A stretch of DNA of 64,000 bases from JAEUMG01 sp963805405 (GTDB lineage: Bacteria > Pseudomonadota > Alphaproteobacteria > Rhizobiales > Aestuariivirgaceae). Of the stretch, positions 7,268 to 15,115 are shown piece by piece. Both the position numbers and the translations under genes were made by a program. The stretch spans positions 1,716,260 through 1,780,259 of the forward strand of contig CAWDUC010000020.1 of assembly GCA_963805405.1 (NCBI GenBank), written 5' to 3'. The stretch's first letter is position 1; every line of letters starts with the position of its first letter. The notes under the pieces are model-generated. The model was not told the origin of the DNA. It worked only from the letters and a program-made list of their open reading frames with translations, and ran no database searches.

Positions 7268-9553
7268 CTATCCTCCAGCGCGGGCGCAGACTTCGGCCAC
7301 TGCGATCGCCGAAACATTGACGACGCCGCGCGAGGTGACCGAGCCGGTGAGAATATGGACTGGCTTGGCGGCGCCGAGCAGAATGGGGCCAACCGGCAAG
7401 GCATCTCCGAAGACCTTTACCGTCTGATAGGCGACGTTGGCGGCACTCAGATCGGACATGATCAGGAGATTGGCGACACCCTTCAAGCGCGAGTTCGGCA
7501 GTTTGCGGTCGCGCACGCCTTGGATCAATGCGGTATCGGCCTGCATCTCGCCGTCGATCTCAAGCTCCGGTGCGCGCTGAAGCACGATCGACAGCGCTTT
7601 CCGCATCTTGAGCGAGGACGGCGTGTCGAAATCGCCGAAATCCGAATGGCTGACGAGTGCGATCTTAGGCTCCATGCCGAAACGGCGTACGTGATAGGCG
7701 CAAAGCAATACCATCTCCGCAATAGCCTCGGCGGAAGGATCGGGCTGGACATGCGTGTCGGCGAGGAAGAAGGCACCTTTGGAAGTGATCATCAAGCTCA
7801 TCGCCGCAAATTCATGCGCGCCGGGAGCAAGACCGATGATATCGCGGATGTGGCGCAGCTTGGCGCGATAGCGGCCTTCAAGGCCGCAGATCATCGCATC
7901 CGCTTCGCCACGAGCGACGGCCAGCGCGGCAATCACCGTATTCGACGTGCGGACCAGGGTTCGCGCCGCATCCGGCGTCACGCCGCGGCGGCCGGCAATT
8001 TCAACATAGGTCGCGACATAGTCGCGGTAGCGCGGATCGTCCTCCGGATTGATGAGTTCAAAATCAACGCCGGGCTTTACCGTCAGCCCAAAGCGCTCGA
8101 TGCGCGAATCGATGACAGCGGGGCGACCGATGAGGATCGGGATCGCGATCTTTTCCTCGCGCATGACCTGCGCGGCGCGCAAAACGCGCTCATCCTCGCC
8201 ATCGGCATAGATGATGCGCTTGGGAGATTGCTTCGCGGCGGCAAAAATGCGCCGCATGATGAAGCCTGAACGGAAGACGAAACGCTCGAGGCTTTCCTCA
8301 TAGATCTTGAGATCGGCAATGGGCCGCGTTGCGACGCCCGTATCCATCGCGGCCCTGGCGATGGCCGGGGCGACACGAAGTATCAAGCGCGGATCGAATG
8401 GCGACGGGATCAACGACTCACGCCCGAAGAGACGCACCTCGCCGCCATAGGCGCGGGCCGCCACATCGGACGGCGCTTCACGAGCAAGTTCGGCTATGGC
8501 CGAAACGGCGGCAAGCTTCATCGGCTCGTTGATGGCGGTGGCGCCGACATCGAGCGCGCCACGAAACACGTAAGGAAAGCAGAGGACGTTGTTCACTTGG
8601 TTCGGATAGTCCGAGCGACCGGTGCAGATCATCGCGTCGGGCTTCGCCGCAAGCGCTGCTTCCGGCATGATTTCGGGCGTCGGATTGGCAAGGGCGAGGA
8701 TCAATGGATCCTTCGCCATCGAGGCGGCCATTTCGGGCTTCAGCACGCCGCCGGCCGAAAGACCGAGGAAAATATCGGCGCCAGCGATAACATCCGCGAG
8801 CTTGCGCTTGTCGGTCTTCTGCGCGAAGCGTGCCTTCCACTGATCCATGAGCGCGGTGCGGCCTTCATAGACGACACCCTCGATATCGCTCACCCAGATA
8901 TTCTCGCGCTTCGCCCCGAGCAGCAACAATAGATCGAGGCAAGCCAGCGCGGCAGCGCCGGCACCCGATGCGACGATCTTCACGTCGGCAAGATTCTTTC
9001 CGGCGATCGCCAGGGCATTGCTGACGGCGGCGCCGACAATGATCGCGGTGCCGTGCTGGTCATCATGGAAGACCGGGATGCGCATGCGCTCGCGCAGGCG
9101 TCTTTCGAGTTCGAAACATTCCGGCGCCTTGATGTCTTCGAGATTGATGCCGCCGAAGGTCGGCTCGAGCGCTGCGATGATGTCGACCAGCTTGTCGACA
9201 TTCTTCTCGGCCAGTTCGATGTCGAAGACGTCGATGCCGGCAAATTTCTTGAAAAGGACGGCCTTGCCTTCCATGACGGGCTTGGCGGCGAGTGGGCCGA
9301 TATCGCCAAGGCCGAGCACCGCAGTCCCATTGGAGACGACGCCGACAAGATTGGCACGCGCGGTATAGAGCGCGGCGGTGGCCGGTTCGTCGCGGATTGC
9401 TTCCGAGACGGCGGCGACGCCAGGCGAGTAGGCAAGCGCCAGATCACGCTGGTTGGCGAGCGGTTTGGTGGGCTGGATTTCGAGCTTTCCGGGCCTCGGC
9501 TCGCGATGATAGACGAGTGCGCCCGTCTTGAGATCATTTGAGATGGTGGACAT
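7268..9553 (-). CDS. maeB: NADP-dependent malic enzyme with C-terminal phosphotransacetylase-like domain
   Basis: 761 residues, the normal length of MaeB-type fusion enzymes. Residues ~1-430 form the malic enzyme, with VVSNGTAVLGLGDIG, KPVMEGKAVLFKKFAGIDVFD, HDDQHGTAIIVGAA, the dinucleotide-binding VASGAGAAALACLDLLL and the conserved ALANPTPEI. Residues ~440-761 are a phosphate acetyltransferase-like domain, usually regulatory in this family (acetyl-CoA sensing in rhizobial homologues). The enzyme decarboxylates malate to pyruvate in the cytoplasm. The ATG at 9553 has a GGAAGA site. The frame is intact over 2.3 kb. It is not evidently in an operon. Confidence 0.95.
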   Translation of the reverse strand: MSTISNDLKTGALVYHREPRPGKLEIQPTKPLANQRDLALAYSPGVAAVSEAIRDEPATAALYTARANLVGVVSNGTAVLGLGDIGPLAAKPVMEGKAVLFKKFAGIDVFDIELAEKNVDKLVDIIAALEPTFGGINLEDIKAPECFELERRLRERMRIPVFHDDQHGTAIIVGAAVSNALAIAGKNLADVKIVASGAGAAALACLDLLLLLGAKRENIWVSDIEGVVYEGRTALMDQWKARFAQKTDKRKLADVIAGADIFLGLSAGGVLKPEMAASMAKDPLILALANPTPEIMPEAALAAKPDAMICTGRSDYPNQVNNVLCFPYVFRGALDVGATAINEPMKLAAVSAIAELAREAPSDVAARAYGGEVRLFGRESLIPSPFDPRLILRVAPAIARAAMDTGVATRPIADLKIYEESLERFVFRSGFIMRRIFAAAKQSPKRIIYADGEDERVLRAAQVMREEKIAIPILIGRPAVIDSRIERFGLTVKPGVDFELINPEDDPRYRDYVATYVEIAGRRGVTPDAARTLVRTSNTVIAALAVARGEADAMICGLEGRYRAKLRHIRDIIGLAPGAHEFAAMSLMITSKGAFFLADTHVQPDPSAEAIAEMVLLCAYHVRRFGMEPKIALVSHSDFGDFDTPSSLKMRKALSIVLQRAPELEIDGEMQADTALIQGVRDRKLPNSRLKGVANLLIMSDLSAANVAYQTVKVFGDALPVGPILLGAAKPVHILTGSVTSRGVVNVSAIAVAEVCARAGG

Positions 9554-9624
9554 GTCTGATTCTTCCGGTATCGGTCGGGCGGCAAACTAGACGATGAAGG
9601 TTACCGGCGAAAGAACCGCGGTGT

Positions 9625-10101
9625 TTACCATTTCGGCTTACGGCCGCGCCGGCCCGGCGTGAAACTCCGGCCAGTCTGACTTTCGATCTCGGCGATGAAG
9701 TCCCGATCGCCGAACGGCCGCCCTCGACTTGCCGCAGCACGCAAGGCCGGGCGGGTACCTTCGATATTGACGGCGAGCGCGGGTGCCATCGGACAAGATT
9801 GGAAGCGGCCGACCCAAAGCGCGTTCTCGCCGAGATCGCGATGGCGGGCGTAGAGCCGATGGGTTGCACCGATTGCGCGGGCGAGACCTTCGCGGGTCCT
9901 AGGTGTCAGAAGCAATTCGACGCGATCGGGCTCGAGCATTGCGGCGCCGACCGCGACGGAGTGGCGGGCCGCTTTCTCCGCCAGCAATTTGCGGTAAAGG
10001 GCATCGTCATGGTCATCGCGGAATAGCGGTACGCCCAAGCGAGAACGATGGACGACGAAGTGGGTGCATCCCGGAATTATGATGCGGGCCTGTCTCGCCA
10101 T
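9625..10101 (-). CDS. Degenerate RAYT-like (REP-associated, Y1/HUH-derived) protein
   Basis: 158 residues. The N-terminus (ARQARIIIPGCTHFVVHRS) and C-terminus (SRGRPFGDRDFIAEIE, RRGRKPKW) match REP-associated tyrosine transposases. The catalytic HUH segment, normally a PNHVHLLL-like sequence, reads EPDRVELLL at residues 57-65, so both catalytic histidines are lost. A tyrosine in HRLYARH (residue 84) may correspond to a conserved family tyrosine. The region between WVGRFQSCPMA and the GRPFGD tail is much shorter than in active relatives of about 220 residues. The frame is still open, which suggests a domesticated or decaying element rather than an active transposase. No flanking terminal repeats were seen. 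Confidence 0.7.
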   Translation of the reverse strand: MARQARIIIPGCTHFVVHRSRLGVPLFRDDHDDALYRKLLAEKAARHSVAVGAAMLEPDRVELLLTPRTREGLARAIGATHRLYARHRDLGENALWVGRFQSCPMAPALAVNIEGTRPALRAAASRGRPFGDRDFIAEIESQTGRSFTPGRRGRKPKW

Positions 10102-10163
10102 GCTAAATCTCGGTATCGACCATCAGTCCAGACTACCAGATTTTTCCGGCGCAGGACCTTTGC

Positions 10164-11315
10164 ATGACCCCGACCGAAACTTATCTCGACAGGCTGATCG
10201 CCTTTCCGACAGTGAGCCGCGACAGCAATCTCGATCTCATCGAGTATGTGCGCGAGACGTTCGACGGCTTCGGCATCGCGTCGCAACTGGTGCCGAGCGA
10301 GGATGGTCGCAAGGCCAATCTCTTCGCCACCATCGGGCCGAAGGACAAACCCGGCATCGTGCTTTCGGGTCATAGCGACGTCGTCCCTGTCGAAGGTCAG
10401 GAGTGGTCGAGCGATCCGTTCCGCATGGTGGAGCGGGACGGCAATTTCTATGGCCGGGGCAGCGCCGACATGAAGGGCTTCATCGCTGCCTGCATGGCCA
10501 TGGCGCCGGCAGCGCTCAAGCGCGAACTCACGATTCCCATTCATTTCGCCTTCTCCTATGACGAAGAGGTCGGCTGCCTGGGGGTCAGGCGATTGATCAG
10601 TATGCTGAAGGATGTCGAGCCACGGCCGCGCATGGTGATCATCGGCGAGCCGACTTCGATGCAAGCGGTCACTGCGCATAAGGGCAAGATTGGCAGGCGC
10701 GTCGTCGCTCATGGGCTCGAGGCGCATTCAAGCCTGGCGCCGATGGGAGTCAATGCGATCTACATGATCTCCGACCTCATCACGGAAATCCGCGCCGTCC
10801 AGGACGACATCGCGCGCAATGGCGTGCGCGACGGCGATTACGAAGTCGCCTACACGACCTTGCATGTCGGCAAGATCAGTGGCGGCGAGGCGCTGAACAT
10901 CGTGCCCAATCTTTGCCAGATGGATTACGAGGTGCGCCACCTCCCAATCGATGACGGGGAGGCGATCCTCGACCTGATCGAGGTGAAGGCCGAAGCCATT
11001 GCCAAACGAGCCCGCAAGATACATCCGCGGGCGCGCTTCGAGTTCACCAAGCTTCCGAGCTATCCCGCCCTCGATACGCCAGTCGACAGCGACGCCGTCA
11101 ATTTCGTCCGCAGGCTGACGGGCGGCAACTCGACGGGCAAGATCAGCTTCGGCACGGAGGGCGGGCTCTTCACGCGCGACCTTGGCGTGCCGGCGGTGGT
11201 GTGCGGGCCTGGTTCGATCGCGGTGGCGCACAAGCCCGACGAATACATCTCGCGCGACCAGCTCAACCAGTGCGATCTCATGCTGGGGCGTTTGATCGAT
11301 GCATTGGCGGCGTAA
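10164..11315 (+). CDS. argE: Acetylornithine deacetylase-like M20 metallopeptidase
   Basis: 383 residues, typical for the family. Metal and catalytic motifs are present: GHSDVVPV (His and Asp, near residue 72), GRGSADMKGF, DEEVGCLG (catalytic Glu pair) and a late AHKPDEY (His). GEPTSMQ and SFGTEGGLF fit the ArgE subgroup. The enzyme hydrolyses N2-acetyl-L-ornithine to ornithine and acetate in arginine biosynthesis, although paralogues of this subgroup can act on other N-acyl amino acids. AGGA lies 7 nt before the ATG. It is monocistronic in appearance, divergent from the RAYT-like gene. Confidence 0.88.
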   Translation: MTPTETYLDRLIAFPTVSRDSNLDLIEYVRETFDGFGIASQLVPSEDGRKANLFATIGPKDKPGIVLSGHSDVVPVEGQEWSSDPFRMVERDGNFYGRGSADMKGFIAACMAMAPAALKRELTIPIHFAFSYDEEVGCLGVRRLISMLKDVEPRPRMVIIGEPTSMQAVTAHKGKIGRRVVAHGLEAHSSLAPMGVNAIYMISDLITEIRAVQDDIARNGVRDGDYEVAYTTLHVGKISGGEALNIVPNLCQMDYEVRHLPIDDGEAILDLIEVKAEAIAKRARKIHPRARFEFTKLPSYPALDTPVDSDAVNFVRRLTGGNSTGKISFGTEGGLFTRDLGVPAVVCGPGSIAVAHKPDEYISRDQLNQCDLMLGRLIDALAA

Positions 11316-11380
11316 CATGTTAGTATTTAATCCCTAGATGGGCAGATTAATCATTGACAAAGTTCCTAATATGTTCCATA

Positions 11381-11544
11381 TCAGCGGCAGACGTGCCGTG
11401 CCTACCGCTGATTGACATCGTGAATAGGAGGCCAGGATCGGGGCCCGAAATCCGATCCACTGCAGGAGGGCCCCGCAAGGGCGCGCCACCCGGGGAAGCG
11501 TTTGGCCGACGCGACTTCGACTGGCGGTCGGCCTCCGGGGCCCT
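11381..11544 (+). other. Highly structured non-coding stretch ahead of the hydratase gene (possible leader or sRNA)
   Basis: Within the 259-bp gap between argE and the next gene lie four perfect inverted repeats in series: TCAGCGG (11381) / CCGCTGA (11411), GGATCGG (11435) / CCGATCC (11458), and AGGGCCCCG (11467) / CGGGGCCCT (11544) enclosing GGCCGAC (11504) / GTCGGCC (11533). A TTGACA box at 11354 with a weak -10 (CATATC) 17 nt later would start transcription just before the first arm. The last helix closes 30 nt before the ATG at 11575. It matches no riboswitch or sRNA family that I recognise. Confidence 0.45.
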
Positions 11545-11574
11545 GCCCTGCCTGCTTCGCACTTCGGTGGCACC

Positions 11575-12363
11575 ATGAGCGACACGCTGGCACAAGCAGC
11601 AAGGATCATTGCTCAGCGGCGCATTTCGCGAGAGGCGATCGACCTGCCAGCCGCGCTCAGACCTGCAAACGAGGCCGGCGGCTACGCGCTCCAGGCCGCT
11701 GCCAATCGTATCCTTAGCGCTGACGGACTGGGGGTGCCGGCGGGTCACAAGATCGGCTGCACAACTCCGGTCATGCAGGCGTTTCTCGGAATCCATTCGC
11801 CGTGTTCCGGCGAGGTCTTCGCAGCGACGGTGGCGCATGAGCGAGCGAAATTGCTGGCGCAGAACTTTCGCCGGGTCGGCGTCGAGTGCGAGATCGTGGT
11901 CGAACTTGACCGCGACATTCCGCCCGAGGAAGCGCCCTTCACGCGCGAGACTGTTGCGGATGCGGTCGGCGCTGTGATGGCCGGCATCGAGATCGTCGAT
12001 GACCGCTATGCCGATTATCGAACCTTCGGCGTGCCAAGTCTGATCGGGGATAATTTCTTCAATGCCGGTTGCGTGCTCGGCAAGCCGGTTCGTGACTGGC
12101 GGCGCCTCGATCTTGCCGCCTTGAAAGGACGTACGCTGATCAACGGCATCGAGGTTGGGACCGGGCGCGGCGCGATGGTGCTTGGACATCCCCTGAACGC
12201 GCTCGCCTGGCTCGCCAATGCACGAGCGGCGCGTGGGCTTGGACTGGGGCGCGGCGAATTCGTGTTTCTCGGCAGCCTCGTCGAGACGAAATGGCTCTCG
12301 GCCGGCGATCATGTCCGCATCGAGATCGAGGAACTCGGCGAGGCAGAGATCGACGTCACTTGA
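11575..12363 (+). CDS. 2-keto-4-pentenoate hydratase / fumarylacetoacetate hydrolase-like protein
   Basis: 262 residues, the normal MhpD length. Family features include GHKIGCTTPVMQ, ECEIVVELDRDIPP (acidic metal-binding residues), GIEIVDDRYADY and the C-terminal GEFVFLGSLVETKWLSAGD. The family hydrates 2-hydroxypenta-2,4-dienoate in meta-cleavage pathways or decarboxylates related ketoacids. No other meta-cleavage gene adjoins, so the true substrate is open. It follows the structured leader described at 11381-11544. Confidence 0.85.
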   Translation: MSDTLAQAARIIAQRRISREAIDLPAALRPANEAGGYALQAAANRILSADGLGVPAGHKIGCTTPVMQAFLGIHSPCSGEVFAATVAHERAKLLAQNFRRVGVECEIVVELDRDIPPEEAPFTRETVADAVGAVMAGIEIVDDRYADYRTFGVPSLIGDNFFNAGCVLGKPVRDWRRLDLAALKGRTLINGIEVGTGRGAMVLGHPLNALAWLANARAARGLGLGRGEFVFLGSLVETKWLSAGDHVRIEIEELGEAEIDVT

Positions 12364-12445
12364 TCTCCAAATGATGACGCGACGGCCGTCAAGTTGCGCG
12401 CCCCGGGAAGTTGCGGCACCTTTTGTCCGCACGGAGAGGTGAACG

Positions 12446-14316
12446 ATGGCTTGGATCAAAGCACTAAATGCGGCTCGCGCGGGATTGGTAGCAGGGGCGC
12501 TCTTCAGCGTCACCGTTCCGAGCTTCGGTCAGGAGGCTGGGGCGGCGGGGCGACACCGGTGTCGGCGCTCAGCAGCTCCAGGAGATGGATGTTGGGATCA
12601 CCGCACTCCAAGTCCAAGTTGCCACCCTCACGGCGCGGCTTGAGCAACTGGAGAAGGACAAGGAAGGGCCGTTGACCGTCAAAGGCCCTTTCATCGTAAA
12701 GAATGCCCAGGGAACGGAGATATTTCGTGTGGACGCCGCGGGATCGGGCGGAGAGATGACGATCATCGGCGGCAATTCGCGCCTGGAGTTGGAAGCAGAC
12801 AGCGCAGCCGCCTTGCGGCTCTCGGATTCTGCCAGTTCTGCGACGCTGACCACGGAAGGCGGATCGCACATCAATCTCAAGTCGGGCAATCGGCAGTTCT
12901 TTGCGGGGCCGAGTGACGGCAATATGATGCGTTGCCTTGAGGGACGGACGAACATCCGTCTCTCTGGTTGCAATACCCGGAAAGCCGCTTGTCGACGTCG
13001 ATACCGGTGCGAGATCGGTGTCGATAGGGGCAACTGGCGCTGCCTTCGGATTAGCTATTCTGAAAGGAGATGAACCGCTCGCGGCGCTGGGCGATCCGGG
13101 CGACGGCATGACCTCGCTGCGCATTTATCAGAAAGGTTCCGGAGTAGCTTTGCAGGCAGGCCTTCACAAAAATGGTTTGCCGGGTTTCAGCGTTTGGGAC
13201 GGCGAAAACCCGCTGGTACGCATCGAAAAGGCAGAAACCGGCGGGGGCGGCGGACAGGTCAAAGTATTCGACGGCGGCCAGCAGGTCGTGACGCTCGGCA
13301 CAGTCGACAACAATATCGGCCTCCAGGTGAAGAAGGACAGTGACATCGTTTTCGCCGGCAAGTCAGCCGAGGGATCGGAATTCAGCCTCCAACAAGGCGC
13401 CGATAAAATCTTCAACGTCAATTCGGTCAATGGCGACCCGCGACTGACGCTGGCCAAGGATCAGGCGACGAACTGGAACATGTCGGCGGCTGACGGCCTT
13501 CAACTCGAAGGCAAGAAGGATGGCAAGACAGTCACTCTCGGCATCGGGTCGGCACTGAAAGGGCTGCTTCTTAAATCCGGCGAGAAGACAGAAACATTCA
13601 TTGGCCAATTGCAGGATGGCACCAATGGCATGGCGATCTATGGCAAGGGCGATACTGCCGTTCTCTCCGCAGCCGTCCTTGACGGGACACCAGGATTCCG
13701 CGTCCGATCGGACGCGGGCAAGGACATTGCCGCCATCATTGCCAAGGACAGAAAGGAAGGCGAGATAAAACTCTTCGACGGTTCAGGCGAGACCGTGAAG
13801 ATGGGCGTGCTCGGGGGCTCCGGAACGCTCGCGCTGTCGAAGGGCGGCAAACCTACACTTACGCTCGGCCCCACCGAGGCCAAGGCAACGGCGGCTTTGC
13901 GGACCTACAATGGCGACAAGATGGTGCTTGCCGCCGGAACGGCGACAGGGGGAAATGGCGCTGTAATCGCGTTCGATGGCGCAGGCACCGCCGCGGCGGG
14001 CCTGGAAGGAGATCCTGGCACAGGTGGCGCCGTATACGTCCTGAGCAAGGGGCAGGTGGTTGCGTCAGTCAACAGTAACGACAGGCCGGGCGAAGAACTC
14101 GTCGTCGTCCGTAGCAATGCTGGCGCAGGTATCGCGTGGCTCGGAAACAGCGCGGGCAAAGGCGGCGAAGTCGTCGCCGCCAATCCGTCCGGCGGCGCCG
14201 TGTTTGCCGGGCGCTATCTCGCGGGCCAAGATGGTCCGGGAAATGCCTGCGTCGGGACAAACAAGGGGACGAAGTGCCTGGGCGTGGGCTTGACGGGCAT
14301 GGAAGGCTTCCACTGA
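12446..14316 (+). CDS. Exported beta-rich repeat protein of unknown function (frameshifts near 12552 and 12935)
   Basis: Start ATG with GGAG upstream. It encodes a clear signal peptide (ARAGLVAGALFSVTVPSFGQ, residues 10-29), then a short coiled coil (residues ~50-75, LQVQVATLTARLEQLEKD). After this come about 540 residues of Gly/Asp/Lys-rich beta-strand repeats of the type GQVKVFDGGQQVVTLG and GEIKLFDGSGETVKMG. The C-terminus has two cysteines (ACVGTNKGTKCLG). The frame changes once at a GGGG run (~12552) and again at ~12935; removing or adding one base at each joins the parts. The protein is presumably periplasmic or surface-located. I recognise no named family. It heads a row of four exported-protein genes. 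Confidence 0.75.
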
Positions 14317-14326
14317 GGGTCGATCG

Positions 14327-15112
14327 ATGCGGTTGCAGGCACAAATAGGTATTGGCTGCACGCGCCGTCATGTAGCGCTGTTCCTCACGCTCCTGCCTCT
14401 TGTCCTCTCACGCAAGGCCTGGGGCCAGGACGAGGAGCAGCAGCTTGGTCTCGAGCCGGACAATCCGCTCCAGCCAATCGCGGCGAAGTATCAATCGCTC
14501 GGCTCGTATCAGGACACGGGAACCGTCACCACGCGCTATCAATGGCCGGAAACGCCGTTGCTTGAGGAGCAACACACTTTCGAAACGGCATTCCGCAGCC
14601 CGCGCAACTTCTACTTCCGGTTCGACGCCGATCCGGCGAGCGGCGGCGATGCCTATGTGATCTGGTGCGATGGCGGGCCGTTCCACAGTTGGTGGAAAGC
14701 GACCGGCACACACACCGTGCATGACAATGGCCAAGGTGCGGTTGCCTTTTTCGCGGGCCAGCAAGCTTCGAAGGATGCGGCCAATCTCGTGGCGCCATTC
14801 TTCTTTCCGCAGGCCGATCTGGTCGGGCCGAACTATCGCCTCATTCCGCCGGTGTCCGAAGAGCGAGACACAATCGACGGGAGATCCTATCGCAAGATTT
14901 CCGCCGCCGAGCGCGTGAGCGGCACGCAGACGCGCGAACATCGACCATCGACAGTGTGGGTCGACGATGAAACGCTGCTCATTCGCAAGGTCCTGGTCGG
15001 CCCCGATGCCGGCAGCGATCCCAAGCTCATCGATGAGAAGACGTTTCTCCTCGACCCGCAAGCCAATCCGGAGCTTCCGGATTCCCGTTTCACCTTCACA
15101 CCACCGGAGTGA
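14327..15112 (+). CDS. LolA-like / DUF2092-type exported protein
   Basis: 261 residues. A signal sequence ends near residue 33 (LFLTLLPLVLSRKAWGQ). The mature part begins with a helix (LQPIAAKYQSLGSYQDTGTV), then beta strands typical of lipoprotein-localisation-like folds that bind acyl chains: FETAFRSPRNFYFRFDAD, YVIWCDGG, TVWVDDETLLIRKVLV. There is no lipobox cysteine. It starts 10 nt after the repeat-protein gene, behind a GAGGG site, and ends 3 nt before the VWA gene, so it is co-transcribed with both. Assignment to the LolA-like fold is from pattern only. Confidence 0.6.
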   Translation: MRLQAQIGIGCTRRHVALFLTLLPLVLSRKAWGQDEEQQLGLEPDNPLQPIAAKYQSLGSYQDTGTVTTRYQWPETPLLEEQHTFETAFRSPRNFYFRFDADPASGGDAYVIWCDGGPFHSWWKATGTHTVHDNGQGAVAFFAGQQASKDAANLVAPFFFPQADLVGPNYRLIPPVSEERDTIDGRSYRKISAAERVSGTQTREHRPSTVWVDDETLLIRKVLVGPDAGSDPKLIDEKTFLLDPQANPELPDSRFTFTPPE

Positions 15113-15115
15113 GAC

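Noticed and set aside
9625..10101. Active insertion sequence of the IS200/RAYT type
   Set aside because: The HUH histidines are missing, the protein is shortened, and no terminal repeats or REP pairs flank it.
11402..11609. Small open frames over the structured gap before the hydratase gene
   Set aside because: They are Arg/Pro-rich, lack start signals and cross strong palindromes. The region is better read as non-coding.
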